Assembly (NCBI GenBank): GCA_022821545.1 | Contig: JAJEDJ010000002.1 | Location: forward strand, 62,001-126,000 | DNA: 64,000 nt | Origin: Caldilineaceae bacterium | GTDB lineage: Bacteria; Chloroflexota; Anaerolineae; Caldilineales; Caldilineaceae | Reading direction: 5' to 3' | Shown here: positions 48,116-57,426 of the stretch, one piece after another | Position numbering within the stretch: the stretch's first letter is position 1 | Layout of the letters: each line of letters begins with the position of its first letter | Position numbers and translations under genes: made by a program | Notes under the pieces: model-generated | Database searches by the model: none | Seen by the model: only the letters and a program-made list of their open reading frames with translations | Told to the model about the DNA's origin: nothing

Positions 48116-48545
48116 TGTGGGTTGCCAGCCTCCGTCTCAACCCCGCCACGCCTCCGCCCAGCGCTCGCCGGCCTGCGTGATCCAGGAGAGCCTCTCCGTC
48201 GCGGCGAAGCGGGTGTCGTCCAGATCGATCGCATCCCAGCCGTCATGGCGCTGACTTCCGTTGTTGGGTAGGTCGACATAGCCCTCGCCGCGACGGTAGC
48301 TGCCCCCGCCCCAGAAGTTCTGGCCGTCCAGGTGGGCGATCGTCATCCGGATGCCCTTGTGCCAGACGTGGTCATGGGGGCGGTAGCTGGTGATCAGGTC
48401 GCCGGCGAGGGTGTTGACGGGGTGGAAGAAGGGCTTGGGCGACTTGGGCTGGGGCATGTCCGGATCATAGATGTAGCGGAAGAGCGTCACAGCCTCCCAC
48501 TTCAGCTCCAGCGAAGCGAAGCCGGGCGTGCGGTGACTGTGCGGG
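48060..48545. repeat. Duplicated block, copy A (internally deleted)
   Basis: Matches 49697-50675 in direct orientation, with nearly identical bases, but lacks about 490 bases that in copy B run from about 49794 to 50287. It covers the DUF6807 gene remnant and the start of the nucleotidyltransferase remnant. The junction is at about 48152, where CCGCCACGCC meets CAGCGCTCGCC. Confidence 0.85.
48137..48490 (-). pseudogene. DUF6807 (PmoA-like) gene with internal deletion
   Basis: 117 codons. It begins MTLFRYIYDPDMPQPKSPKP and shares the next 100 residues almost exactly with residues 34-143 of the intact protein at 49774-50715, then jumps from QAGERW to the final AEAWRG. The missing middle, about 165 residues, includes most of the beta-sandwich core. 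The frame stays open across the junction, so a short protein might still be made, but it should not fold like the parent. Confidence 0.85.
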
Positions 48546-48576
48546 GCGGTCTTTGTTCACAGGCTTCCCCTTAGCC

Positions 48577-49368
48577 TTACTCCCCATTCCCGGCTGAAAT
48601 GATCTCCTCAAAGTAACGCGCAATCCGATCCCGGTTACCGGTCAGGTTGGAAAACTGTCTTCCACAGACGTCACTGAAGCGGGCCAGAACATTCCCGCTG
48701 ATCTTCTTTTGGTCTTCGAATATCGCCAGTGAGTGAAACTTCCACCCCCATCCTTCAAGCTTCAGCAAAGCAACCGTAGCATCCCGCGTCGCTCTATTTC
48801 CATCCAAAGCATGGACGAACAGCGGCCGAGACATTCCGTTGACATGACAATCCACCCGATACAGCTTCTTAGGGTCTCTTTGCGGATCATGCCAATCAAA
48901 GTTAAGGCGATCGTCCGGTACGTTTTCCTTGCATAGGGCTTGAAAATCATCTCGGAAGGTAGTAAGAACACGCTCACGGGATAGATACGTAATATCTGAA
49001 ATCTTCAGCAAGCCTTGTATAAATGAGTAAAGCGCGTCTCCGTACTGTCCATCGCGTACATCGATAAGGAGTTCCCCTTCGCAATCCTCGATTTGAAATA
49101 CCGACAAGGCGTTATCTATGATCTTTTTGCGGTTGCCGCGCCCCAAATCCTTTTCATCTATCTCATATGTGAGCCGCATGTAGGTATTTGCTTCATCGGA
49201 GAGAACCCAACGCTCTCCGTCCTGCTGCTTCAGGACGATTGACAGATGGTCGCCATCGTCAAAGCGAAATGGCGTAAACACGTGATAGCGACCCTTCCCC
49301 TCAGCCATGAGTTCAACTTCAGAAGAAACCTTTTCCCTGAATTCGCGCTCAATCGTGTCCAGCAACAT
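48577..49368 (-). CDS. DUF1828/DUF1829 domain protein
   Basis: 263 residues; ATG 49368 after AAGGGAG. The N-terminal part matches DUF1828: FDDGDHLSIVLKQQ, then WVLSDEANTYMRLTYEID, in which the DGD-x-Lys and LSDEG-like patches are conserved. The C-terminal half, LYRVDCHVNGMSRPLFVHAL onward to the SNLTGNRDRI ending, matches DUF1829. These paired domains occur in phage and plasmid-linked genes; the function is not established. The gene is clearly more AT-rich than the copies of DUF6807 on both sides and lies between the direct repeats, so it may have been carried in. Confidence 0.72.
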   Translation of the reverse strand: MLLDTIEREFREKVSSEVELMAEGKGRYHVFTPFRFDDGDHLSIVLKQQDGERWVLSDEANTYMRLTYEIDEKDLGRGNRKKIIDNALSVFQIEDCEGELLIDVRDGQYGDALYSFIQGLLKISDITYLSRERVLTTFRDDFQALCKENVPDDRLNFDWHDPQRDPKKLYRVDCHVNGMSRPLFVHALDGNRATRDATVALLKLEGWGWKFHSLAIFEDQKKISGNVLARFSDVCGRQFSNLTGNRDRIARYFEEIISAGNGE

Positions 49369-49380
49369 GACAAAGCTCCC

Positions 49381-49752
49381 TTAGCAGAAAAGCCCCATCT
49401 GATCGGTTGGAGGCCCGACGAAATTCCCTTCCCTCAACATTAACTCGAATGCTTCGGAATAGTTACTGTACTTTGTCGTCACCTCCGCATACGTATCTTC
49501 ATCCGAACCGATTTCCTGCCAGTCGAGTACGTCTACCTGAATCGGCAAGTCGGAGTCCTCGAACGCTTACTTCAGCCGTGCAAGCGTGTGCCGGTCCAGA
49601 GCGGAGACACTGACGACTGCGAGGTCTAGGTGGGAATATGCCTTTGCAGAGTGTGTCACGCGGGAGCCGAAGGCGCGTACTTCGCAAGCCGGCACGTGTT
49701 CCGCCAGAATCTGTCTCACCGTTTTGAGGTGGTTGGGGCTCAGGTCAATCAT
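49381..49752 (-). pseudogene. MNT-type nucleotidyltransferase gene with an in-frame stop (copy B)
   Basis: Begins MIDLSPNHLKTVRQILAEHV, then the GSRV-x(n)-D-x-D nucleotidyltransferase core in VRAFGSRVTHSAKAYSHLDL (the first Asp of GS...D-x-D is a His here). At 49567-49569 the frame meets a TAA where homologues have GAA (LK-stop-AFEDSDLPIQVDVLDWQ), and continues open to a stop at 49381. So one substitution broke it; a short downstream stretch ending GPPTDQMGLFC is in the same frame and may be the end of another ORF. Such proteins are normally the antitoxin half of HEPN-MNT pairs; no HEPN gene is nearby. Confidence 0.7.
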
Positions 49753-50675
49753 TGTGGGCTTCCAGCCTCCGTCTCAACCCCGCCACGCCGCGGCCGCGGC
49801 CTCGACCTGCGCGGGGTTCCAGTTGCCGTTGGCGATCACGAGCCGGTAGCGCTGCGTTATCGTCTCACCCGCTTCGAACTCGTAGACTTCGTCGAACATG
49901 AAGGCGAAGCTGGCGCAGGCGTAGGGCGTCTGGCGCACGAACCATTTGTTGGGATAGCGCAGGTTGGCGGGATGGTCGAGGAAGGCGAGGGTTGATGCGT
50001 GGCCGTTGCCGTCGTGGCAGCCGGTGTAGGCCAGCCAGGGCGCGGCCTCGCCCATGGCGCCGGCGCCTTTGTGCCCCGCGGCGGTGATGATTTCGCCGTT
50101 GTCGAAGGAGCGCGGGCCGCGCCAGAAGAGGCCGCCGTAACCGGCCAGCGGACGGCCCGCGGTCGTGGGCGAGCCGATATGCAGCGTCGCGCCGCGCACA
50201 TTGCGCAGGCTGGTCGTGAAGTCCAGGGCCCAGTAACCGGCGTCGGGGTCGATGGTCTCCACGGCAATGCGCCGCGTCTCGTCGATCCAGCGCTCGCCGG
50301 CCTGCGTGATCCAGGAGAGCCTCTCCGTCGCGGCGAAGCGGGTGTCGTCCAGATCGATCGAATCCCAGCCGTCATGGCGCTGGCTGCCGTTGTTGGGCAG
50401 GTCTACGTAGCCCTCGCCGCGGCGGTAGCTGCCCCCGCCCCAGAAGTTCTGGCCGTCCAGGTGGGCGATCGTCATCTGGATGCCCTTGTGCCAGACGTGG
50501 TCATGGGGGCGGTAGTTGGTGATCAGGTCGCCGGCGAGGGTGTTGACGGGGTGGAAGAAGGGCTTGGGCGACTCGGACTGGGGCATGTCCGGATCATAGA
50601 TGTAGCGGAAGAGCGTCACAGCCTCCCACTTCAGCTCCAGCGAAGCGAAGCCGGGCGTGCGGTGACTGTGCGGCG
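49697..50675. repeat. Duplicated block, copy B (full length)
   Basis: Direct repeat of 48060-48545. Copy B keeps the complete DUF6807 gene. The blocks are 1.15 kb apart and the DUF1828/1829 gene lies between them. Confidence 0.85.
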
Positions 50676-50715
50676 CGATCTTTTGGTTGCGGGTGTGGGT
50701 CAGAGAAAGAGTCAT
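49774..50715 (-). CDS. DUF6807 (PmoA family) protein
   Basis: 313 residues. Contains the DUF6807 hallmarks: RPHDHVWHKGIQMTIAHLDG with paired His, NFWGGGSYRRGEGYVDLPNN, SWITQAGERW and a late CASFAFMFDEVYEFEAGETI. The fold is a galactose-mutarotase-like beta-sandwich. The family is found near glycoside hydrolases and sugar transporters, sometimes called PmoA-like from a mistaken methane-oxygenase label; function unknown but probably carbohydrate-linked. No signal peptide. Its truncated duplicate is at 48137-48490. No good ribosome site is seen before ATG 50715. Confidence 0.8.
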   Translation of the reverse strand: MTLSLTHTRNQKIAPHSHRTPGFASLELKWEAVTLFRYIYDPDMPQSESPKPFFHPVNTLAGDLITNYRPHDHVWHKGIQMTIAHLDGQNFWGGGSYRRGEGYVDLPNNGSQRHDGWDSIDLDDTRFAATERLSWITQAGERWIDETRRIAVETIDPDAGYWALDFTTSLRNVRGATLHIGSPTTAGRPLAGYGGLFWRGPRSFDNGEIITAAGHKGAGAMGEAAPWLAYTGCHDGNGHASTLAFLDHPANLRYPNKWFVRQTPYACASFAFMFDEVYEFEAGETITQRYRLVIANGNWNPAQVEAAAAAWRG

Positions 50716-50749
50716 GGGAGGTCAGTGGTCCGTGGTTAGTGGATAGGGG

Positions 50750-52222
50750 TCAACCGTCGAGCATTTCCTGCAGGCGTTGGCGGGCCGCCTGGGGGTCGGC
50801 TTTGCCCTTGGTGGCGCGCATCATCTGGCCCATGAAGAAGCCGAACAGCTTTTTCTCGCCGCTGCGGTAGCGGGCCAGCTCGTCCGGGTTGCTGTCGAAG
50901 GCTTCCTGCACGGCCGCGTCAATGACGTCCGTATTGCTGACCATCGCCAGCCCTTCGCGTTTAACGACGGTTTGGGGATCGTCTCCGCTGCCGTACATCA
51001 GCTCCAGTACCTTTTTGCCAGTATTGGCGTTGATCTTACGCGCGTCCACCATCTGCACCAGCGCGGCCAGCTGCTGCGGCTGCACGCGCGTAGCGGCGAT
51101 CTGCCTCAGATCCTGGCCCTCGCCGTCGGCGTAGAGCAGGCGGAACAGTTCATCGGTGATCCAGTTGGCCATGCGCTGGGGTTTGCCGTCCTCCTGGCCG
51201 TAGGCGGCCACCGCGGCCTCGAAATAGTCGGCCACCGCTTTCTCGCCGGTGATGGCGCCGGTATCGGCCGGGCGCAAGGACCAATCCTGCCGGTAGCGCT
51301 GCTCTTTGGCGTCCGGCAACTCGGGCAGCGTGCGCGCGGTCTCCTCCACCCACTGGCGGTCGACGACCAGCGGCGGCAGGTCCGGTTCGGGGAAGTAGCG
51401 GTAGTCCTCGCTGCTTTCTTTCGAGCGTTGCAGGACGGTGCGCTGGCGGTCTTCGTCCCAGCCCATGTTCACCTGCTCGATCACGCCGCCGGCGTTCAGC
51501 ACACCGGCCTGGCGTTCGGCCTCATAGGCGATGGCGTTGCGCACGGCGCGCAGGCTGTTGAGGTTCTTGACCTCGACCTTGGCGCCGAGCTCGCCGCGGG
51601 CGGCCTGCTCCGGCGTGCGCACGCTGATATTGGGCTCGCAGCGCAGCGCGCCCTCCTCCATGTTGCCGCTGTTGACGCCCAGGTAGCGCAGGACCGAACG
51701 CAGCTTGGTCAGGAAGGCGTAGGCCTCGTCGGCGCTGGCGATGTCGGCCTCGGTGACGACCTCCAGCAGCGGCATCCCGGCCCGGTTCAGGTCCACAAGC
51801 GTATGTAGCCCCGCATGGGTGTTCTTGCCGGTGTCCTCTTCCAGGTGGGCACGGTGGATGCGGATGCGTTTGACGCTGCCGTCGGGCAGCTCGATCTCGA
51901 CCCAGCCGTTGCGGCAGAGGGGCAGCTCGTACTGGGAGATCTGGTACCCCTTGGGCAGGTCCGGGTAGTGGTAGTTCTTGCGCGCGAAGACGGCGGTCTC
52001 CGCGATCTCGCAGTTGAGCGCCAGCCCCGTGCGGATGGTTGCTTCGACCGCGGCGCGGTTGCTCACCGGCAGCGCGCCGGGCAGGCCCAGACAGACCGGG
52101 CAGGTGTGCGTATTGGGCGGCGCGCCCTGGTAGTCGGCGCTGCAGCGGCAGAACATCTTCGTATTCGTCAGCAGCTGCGCGTGGACTTCCATGCCCACGA
52201 CGACGTTGTATTCCTGTGTCAA
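50750..52222 (-). CDS. gatB: Asp/Glu-tRNA(Asn/Gln) amidotransferase subunit B
   Basis: 490 residues from TTG 52222, which has AAGG nine bases upstream and gives the normal start [16 protein letters not shown]; a longer frame reaches TTG 52282 but adds an unlikely leader. GatB signatures: [10 protein letters not shown] with [18 protein letters not shown] (zinc Cys set), then [20 protein letters not shown]. The C-terminal YqeY-like helical domain ([20 protein letters not shown]) is present. GatCAB turns Glu-tRNA(Gln) or Asp-tRNA(Asn) into the amide form. gatA and gatC are not in the window. asnS is present, so glutaminyl-tRNA formation is the likely main need. Confidence 0.95.
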   Translation of the reverse strand: MTQEYNVVVGMEVHAQLLTNTKMFCRCSADYQGAPPNTHTCPVCLGLPGALPVSNRAAVEATIRTGLALNCEIAETAVFARKNYHYPDLPKGYQISQYELPLCRNGWVEIELPDGSVKRIRIHRAHLEEDTGKNTHAGLHTLVDLNRAGMPLLEVVTEADIASADEAYAFLTKLRSVLRYLGVNSGNMEEGALRCEPNISVRTPEQAARGELGAKVEVKNLNSLRAVRNAIAYEAERQAGVLNAGGVIEQVNMGWDEDRQRTVLQRSKESSEDYRYFPEPDLPPLVVDRQWVEETARTLPELPDAKEQRYRQDWSLRPADTGAITGEKAVADYFEAAVAAYGQEDGKPQRMANWITDELFRLLYADGEGQDLRQIAATRVQPQQLAALVQMVDARKINANTGKKVLELMYGSGDDPQTVVKREGLAMVSNTDVIDAAVQEAFDSNPDELARYRSGEKKLFGFFMGQMMRATKGKADPQAARQRLQEMLDG

Positions 52223-52259
52223 TTGCGGCGACCTTTCGGTGAGTCCGTGTGCTTCATTA

Positions 52260-52470
52260 TTACAGATCTTCAAGGGAGGCAAGCAGGTTCAGGATCAGCA
52301 CCGCCGTGTCTCCCAACAGCACCGGGTTGATGAATTCAATCGTATCGCCTCGGGTGTTGATGCGTGACATGTCGTTATCGTTGGCGCCCACTGAGTTTCG
52401 TACGGTGCAGAATCGCTGCGAGAAGGGAAAGCGCTGCCAGTGAAGATTTCTTGAGTTTCCACCCAGCCAT
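52260..52470 (-). pseudogene. Small secreted-protein ORF with an apparent single-base frameshift
   Basis: From ATG 52470 (AAGGGGG ribosome site) the frame gives MAGWKLKKSSLAALSLLAAI, a classic signal peptide, then shifts out. In the next frame the sequence continues CTVRNSVGANDNDMSRINTR and [20 protein letters not shown], ending in TAA at 52260. The total length is three times 70 plus one base, fitting a one-base insertion. If mended it would be a 70-residue exported peptide of unknown role. The rest of the gap 52471-52696 shows no gene. Confidence 0.4.
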
Positions 52471-52696
52471 CGCGTCCGCCCCCTTCTCATTTGCCCGAAA
52501 TCATAGCATAGGGCCAATACTGGAACAAAGACAGGGGCTGACCACCCTGTTCTCAGCGGTCGGGGACAGCGACTTTCGGTCTTTAATTGACACAGTCCAC
52601 GCCCCCCTGCTACCATTATCCAATGACCGGCGGTCCCGTTGACGTAAGCAGGCAAGCAGACAGAGAACGCCTCGCGCGGACGGATCATTCCCTGCG

Positions 52697-55480
52697 ATGA
52701 TCTTCCGCCGGCCCCCTCATCGCGTCGTATCCTCCTCTCGAGAAGGGGCGCATTTCACCGCAATCATGGCAAGCGCTGCATCACAAAGAGCTCCGTCACA
52801 AAGAGCACAGTTAAGACTGACGCTTCCCTGCTTGATTCTGGCTTCGTTCGTCCTGTTATTCGGCGGCTGCGGGAACCGAAGCGCGGCGGCCACGGGCGCG
52901 GCTACGACCATCGACGCTGATTCCTCCATTGGCGCGGGTTCTGACACCGCCAACAACACCAGCCAGACCGGGACGCCCGCGCCAGCCACGCCCGCAGTAG
53001 CGTCGAATCCTACCCCTGTACCGGCGGAAACGCCGCAGCCAGCCAACTCCGTCCCCCGTCAGCGGGCGACGGTTGAGACATTCGCGGCAGCATCGCCCTT
53101 GCAGCAGGCGGCCTGGCTGCACGAGGACGGCGACTACAGCGGGGAGCAGCGGCTGCTCCAGACGCTGCTGGCCGACCCCCAGATCACCCCCGCCCAGCGG
53201 CAGGAAGCACGCTTTCAACTCGCACTCTCCTATCTCGCCGACGAACAGCCGGGATCCGCCCTCAGCGTGCTGGAACAGATTTCGCCGCAGGTCGGCTCGC
53301 TGCCGGCGGATGATTCCCGCCGCGGCCATAGTGTATTCCTGCGCGCCGAGACGCTGGCCCGTTTGGGCCGCAACGCCGAAGCGGTCGCTGCCTACGAAGC
53401 TGTCCTGCAACAGCACTCGGAGGTCAGCGCGGTTGTGGAAGAGCGCATTGCCGATGCCTGGCTCGCGGCCGGCGACTGGCAGCAGGCGGCCAACGCACTG
53501 CGCCGGGCCGCCAACCATGCCGGCCGCAACTGGGAAAAGGTCCGTCTTCTCGACCGGGTGGCCGGTATTCTCGAGGGCAATGGGCGCTGGAGCCAGGCCG
53601 CCGCGGTCTACGATGAGATCCTGGCCGCGACCGAGCCTGCGGAGGAGACGCGCAGCCGGGACGACAGCGAGTTCGATGCGATCCTCGGCTACAGGATATG
53701 GAGAGTCCACCGGGCCAGCTATATGTATCGCGCCGGAATCGCCTATGCCACGGCCGGCGACGAGGAGGCCGCCATCGCCCGCTGGCGGCTGGCCCTGGAG
53801 GAGGAGCCGGAAAGCAATTCCGCCTACCAGTCGCTGATCCAGCTGGTGAACCGCGAGGCGCCGGTCGACCTCTTTGTGCGGGGGCAGGTCGACGTCTTTG
53901 CCGAGGCCTACTTCCCGGCCGTCAGCGCCTTTGAACGTTTTCTGCAGGAGTCGCCGCAGGATGAACGCGCCGGGCAGGCCTGGCTGGGCCTTGGGCGCGC
54001 CCATATGGGGCTGGGGCAGTGGGACGCGGCCATCCGCGCCCTGGAACAGGTGATGAACTGGTATCCCGCCTGCGACTGTTTCGGCGAGGCCTGGCTGACC
54101 CGCGCCCGGCTGGCCAATGCGCAGGGTTCACCCGCCGCCGCGCGCCGCGTCTACCGCACGTTCGCCAGGGATCATCCCAACGATCCGCTCGCGCCAGAAG
54201 CCCTCTGGCTGAGCGCGCTTTCCGCCATCAGAGCCGATCGTACCCTGGATATCGGATCCGGGAGCCATGCAGAGGCGACAGCCGATTTTCTGGTTGAAGC
54301 GGTGGCGGATTTGCTGATGCTGGTGGACAGCTTCCCGGACAGCGCGCGGGCGCCGGATGCGCTGGCGGTGCTGGGGATCGGCGCCTTCACCTACGGCCAT
54401 CACGGACTGGCCGCCAGCAGCTTCGAACGTCTGCTGACGGACTATCCCGCTGCACGGTCGGGCACAGCTGCCTACTGGCTGGGCCGGGCCCGTTATGCCC
54501 TGGGCGAGGAAGAGACGGCCCGTTCCCTGTGGCAGTCACTCGCGGCAGAGGAGCCGGAAACCTATTATGGTGTGCTGGCTGGACTGGAACTGGCGCGGCA
54601 AGGCCATCCGGGACAGGACCTCATCCCCCGCATGGACGCAATGGCCGCGGCCGCGCTGCCCGGCGACGACGGCAGCCGCGCCTTCGCCGAAAGGTGGCTG
54701 GGGACGTGGCACGACGCCTCCGACACGGCTGACGGCGGCAGCAGCTACCCGGCTCTGCCGATAGCCATAGCCGCCGACCCGGCCCTGGTCGGCGGCACAC
54801 TGCTGTTGGAACTGGATCTGCGCGCCGAAGGCTTGAAGCTGCTCGAACAGGTCTACTGGCGCAACCGCGACGATCCCGCGACCCTGTTCCCGCTCATGGC
54901 GCATCTGGAGGCATTGGGCGCCAACCGGCTCTCAATCAGCGCGGCCTACCGTCTCATTCAACTCAGTAAGGCCCGGCATACGGCCGACGTGCCTCTCTTT
55001 ATCCAGCGCGTCGCCTACCCCAGGCATTATTCGCGTCTCGTGGAAAAGGAGGCCACGGACTTCGACATCGATCCCCTGCTCCTCTACAGCCTTATCCTCC
55101 AGGAGAGCCTCTTTGAGCCGCCCGCCCGCTCCTTTGCCGGCGCACACGGCCTGACCCAGATCATGCCCACCACCGGCGCAGAGATCGCGCAACGCCTCGG
55201 CTATCCCAACTACTCCACCGGTCTGCTCAACCGTCCCTTCGTCAACGTTCGTTTCGGCGCGTTCTATCTGCGCTGGGTGCGGGATTTCGCCCGTGAAAAT
55301 CCCGTCGCCGCCCTCGCCGGTTACAACGCCGGCCCGGGCAACGCCAGAACCTGGTTCGACCGCTCGGCGCCGGACGAAGCCCTCTTCATCGAGCGCATTC
55401 CCTACAACGAGACCCGGCTTTATCTGCAGCGCATTTTGACGCACTATGCGCATTATCTGCGGATATATGGGGGGTTTTAG
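52697..55480 (+). CDS. TPR-repeat lytic transglycosylase lipoprotein (SLT/Slt70-like)
   Basis: 927 residues; ATG 52766 is an alternative start that gives a neater signal. The signal LPCLILASFVLLFGGCGN ends in the lipobox FGGC, so it is lipid-anchored outside. After a Thr/Pro/Ala-rich linker come about 600 residues of tetratricopeptide-like helices (QEARFQLALSYLADEQPGSA, AWLGLGRAHMGLGQWDAAIR, TAAYWLGRARYALGEEETAR). The last 180 residues are an SLT domain with the catalytic Glu in SLILQESLFEP (about 803), AHGLTQIMPTTGAEIA and LAGYNAGPGNA. It should cleave peptidoglycan glycan chains. Size and layout resemble Slt70. Confidence 0.93.
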   Translation: MIFRRPPHRVVSSSREGAHFTAIMASAASQRAPSQRAQLRLTLPCLILASFVLLFGGCGNRSAAATGAATTIDADSSIGAGSDTANNTSQTGTPAPATPAVASNPTPVPAETPQPANSVPRQRATVETFAAASPLQQAAWLHEDGDYSGEQRLLQTLLADPQITPAQRQEARFQLALSYLADEQPGSALSVLEQISPQVGSLPADDSRRGHSVFLRAETLARLGRNAEAVAAYEAVLQQHSEVSAVVEERIADAWLAAGDWQQAANALRRAANHAGRNWEKVRLLDRVAGILEGNGRWSQAAAVYDEILAATEPAEETRSRDDSEFDAILGYRIWRVHRASYMYRAGIAYATAGDEEAAIARWRLALEEEPESNSAYQSLIQLVNREAPVDLFVRGQVDVFAEAYFPAVSAFERFLQESPQDERAGQAWLGLGRAHMGLGQWDAAIRALEQVMNWYPACDCFGEAWLTRARLANAQGSPAAARRVYRTFARDHPNDPLAPEALWLSALSAIRADRTLDIGSGSHAEATADFLVEAVADLLMLVDSFPDSARAPDALAVLGIGAFTYGHHGLAASSFERLLTDYPAARSGTAAYWLGRARYALGEEETARSLWQSLAAEEPETYYGVLAGLELARQGHPGQDLIPRMDAMAAAALPGDDGSRAFAERWLGTWHDASDTADGGSSYPALPIAIAADPALVGGTLLLELDLRAEGLKLLEQVYWRNRDDPATLFPLMAHLEALGANRLSISAAYRLIQLSKARHTADVPLFIQRVAYPRHYSRLVEKEATDFDIDPLLLYSLILQESLFEPPARSFAGAHGLTQIMPTTGAEIAQRLGYPNYSTGLLNRPFVNVRFGAFYLRWVRDFARENPVAALAGYNAGPGNARTWFDRSAPDEALFIERIPYNETRLYLQRILTHYAHYLRIYGGF

Positions 55481-55489
55481 TTTTCAGTC

Positions 55490-56353
55490 CTAACGGCCGG
55501 CGAGCCCGGTGAACTGCGCGCCCTGGACGAACTGGCGCTGGGCGAAGAAGAAGATGATGATGACCGGCAGGATGGTGATCATGGAGGCGGCCATGACGAG
55601 GTGCCAGAAGTTGCCGAAGCGGCCTTTGAACCAGAGGAGGCCGAGGGGCAGGGTGTACATTTCACTCTTGGAAATGTAGATGAGCGGCTCCATGAAGGCG
55701 TTGTAGTGGAACAGAAAGGCAAAAATCGTGATGGTGGCGATGGCCGGGCCGCAGAGGGGGGCGACCACCTGCCAGAGGATGCGGAAGTTGGAGGCGCCGT
55801 CGATTTTGGCGGCCTCGTCGAGCTCGAGGGGCAGGGTCAACATGTACTGGCGCATGAGGAAGATATAGAAGGCGCCGCCGAACCAGGCCGGCACCCACAG
55901 CGGGTAGAATGTGCCGACCCAGTTGATCTCTTTGAAGATAATAAAGACCGGGATCATGGTCACGACGCCGGGCAGCATCATGGTGGCGAGGAGGACGGTG
56001 AAGACAAAGTCGCGCCCCGGCCAGCGCAGGCGCGAGAGGCCGTAGGCGACCGTCAGCGAACTCAGCACCATCCCGGCCGTCCCCATGATGGAGACGAAAA
56101 AGGAGTTGCGGATGAAGAGATGGAAGGGGAGACGTCTGAAGACCTCGAAATAGTTGTCCCATTTGGGGTCGGTCGGGATCCATTCGATCGGCGTGATGAA
56201 GGCCTGGCCGGGCAGTTTGAGCGATGTGCTGACCACCCAGGCAAGCGGCATGAGGAAGGTGAGTCCCAAGGCGATCATCATGATGTGCAGGAGGAAATGA
56301 GCGATCCACGTCTGCATTTTTCGAGATTGGAGCAGGGTTGTTCTTGCAGTCAT
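55490..56353 (-). CDS. Carbohydrate ABC transporter permease (MalG-type), second cassette
   Basis: 287 residues, six helices. It begins with FLLHIMMIALGLTFLMPLAW and a FxxSLK-type loop VVSTSLKLPGQAFITPIEWI, with the EAA loop LPLELDEAAKIDGASNFRIL around residues 185-205. It ends FFFAQRQFVQGAQFTGLAG, the common C-terminus. It is the last gene of the cassette: SBP, MalF-type, MalG-type. No ATPase gene nearby. Ribosome site not evident. Confidence 0.92.
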   Translation of the reverse strand: MTARTTLLQSRKMQTWIAHFLLHIMMIALGLTFLMPLAWVVSTSLKLPGQAFITPIEWIPTDPKWDNYFEVFRRLPFHLFIRNSFFVSIMGTAGMVLSSLTVAYGLSRLRWPGRDFVFTVLLATMMLPGVVTMIPVFIIFKEINWVGTFYPLWVPAWFGGAFYIFLMRQYMLTLPLELDEAAKIDGASNFRILWQVVAPLCGPAIATITIFAFLFHYNAFMEPLIYISKSEMYTLPLGLLWFKGRFGNFWHLVMAASMITILPVIIIFFFAQRQFVQGAQFTGLAGR

Positions 56354-56418
56354 AACGTAATTCGGCGGTCGGCGGCCGGTGTGAGATGGTCAGCGTTGCG
56401 ACCGGTTATTCGTCTCCT

Positions 56419-57360
56419 CTATAACCTGCCTTCATAGTAGACCCAGCGATTGGCGAAAAAGAACTGGATCGCGGTGAAGACCATGATGATCAGAAACAGG
56501 ATCCAGGCCAGCGAGGCGGCATAGCCCATCCGGAACAGCTCGAAGGCGTTGCGGTAAATGTAGAGCACCAAGAAAAGGGTGGCGTCCTGCGGGCCGCCGT
56601 CGGTCATGATGAAGACGGTGGTGAAGACCTGGAAGCTGCCGATAATGCCGATGATCATGTTGAAGAAGATGATCGGCGAGATGATGGGGATGGTTACATT
56701 GGTGAAGCGGCGCCAGGCGTTGGCGCCGTCGATCTCGGCGGCCTCCTGCAGCTCCTGCGGCACACCCTGCAGACCGGCGAGGAAGATGATCATCTGGAAG
56801 CCGGTCAGCCAGAGGCTCATGATGATGAGGGCGGGTTTGGCCCAGGCCGGTTCGAAGAGCCAGTTGATGGGCCCCAGCCCGAACCAGTGCAATACTTCGT
56901 TGAGCACGCCGAATTCAGGGTTGAGGATCTGGACCCAGACGACGGCAAAGGCGACAGCCGGTGTGATAGAGGGCAGATAGTAGACGGTGCGATAGACGCT
57001 CAGGCCTCGAATCTGCTGATTGAGCATCACCGCCAGCGCGAACGCGACTACAAGCTGCAGCGGAACGCCGACGAAGGTGTAGTAGGCGGTATTGACGAGC
57101 GACTTGCCCACGAGCGGGTCGTTCAACATGCGCTCGAAGTGGCCCAGCCCGATGAACTTTGGCGGCGCCAGCATATTCCACTTGTGCAGGATCAGAAAGA
57201 CGGAGTAGAGCATCGGCCCCACCCAGAGCGCGAGCACGCCGAAGATGAAGGGGCTGGTGAAGAGCAGGCCGTCGCGCAGGTCGCGGCGTTGGGCCGCGGA
57301 CATGCGGCGGCGGGTTTGCGGCTGTGTCCGGATTCCGGGCGCTGATGTGGTGGCAGTCAA
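56419..57360 (-). CDS. Carbohydrate ABC transporter permease (MalF-type), second cassette
   Basis: 313 residues from TTG 57360, chosen because GGGAG lies eight bases upstream; ATG 57303 is also possible, and an upstream extension would cross the hairpin at 57389-57419. Helix 1 is GLLFTSPFIFGVLALWVGPM, and the loop FLILHKWNMLAPPKFIGLGH is MalF-like. The EAA motif is VPQELQEAAEIDGANAWRRF. It pairs with the 55490 permease. Confidence 0.9.
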   Translation of the reverse strand: MTATTSAPGIRTQPQTRRRMSAAQRRDLRDGLLFTSPFIFGVLALWVGPMLYSVFLILHKWNMLAPPKFIGLGHFERMLNDPLVGKSLVNTAYYTFVGVPLQLVVAFALAVMLNQQIRGLSVYRTVYYLPSITPAVAFAVVWVQILNPEFGVLNEVLHWFGLGPINWLFEPAWAKPALIIMSLWLTGFQMIIFLAGLQGVPQELQEAAEIDGANAWRRFTNVTIPIISPIIFFNMIIGIIGSFQVFTTVFIMTDGGPQDATLFLVLYIYRNAFELFRMGYAASLAWILFLIIMVFTAIQFFFANRWVYYEGRL

Positions 57361-57388
57361 AGAGGTGTACTCCCAGATTGACGAGGAA

Positions 57389-57419
57389 CCGGCGGCCAGT
57401 AACCGGTACTGGCCGCCGG
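57389..57419 (-). promoter_or_regulatory. Perfect 13-bp stem-loop after the second binding-protein gene
   Basis: CCGGCGGCCAGTA (57389-57401) pairs perfectly with TACTGGCCGCCGG (57407-57419) around the 5-base loop ACCGG. It sits eight bases after the stop of the binding protein (57427) and before the permease start at 57360. This is the same position relative to the binding-protein gene as the hairpin 6909-6951. Confidence 0.75.
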
Positions 57420-57426
57420 GCACTGG

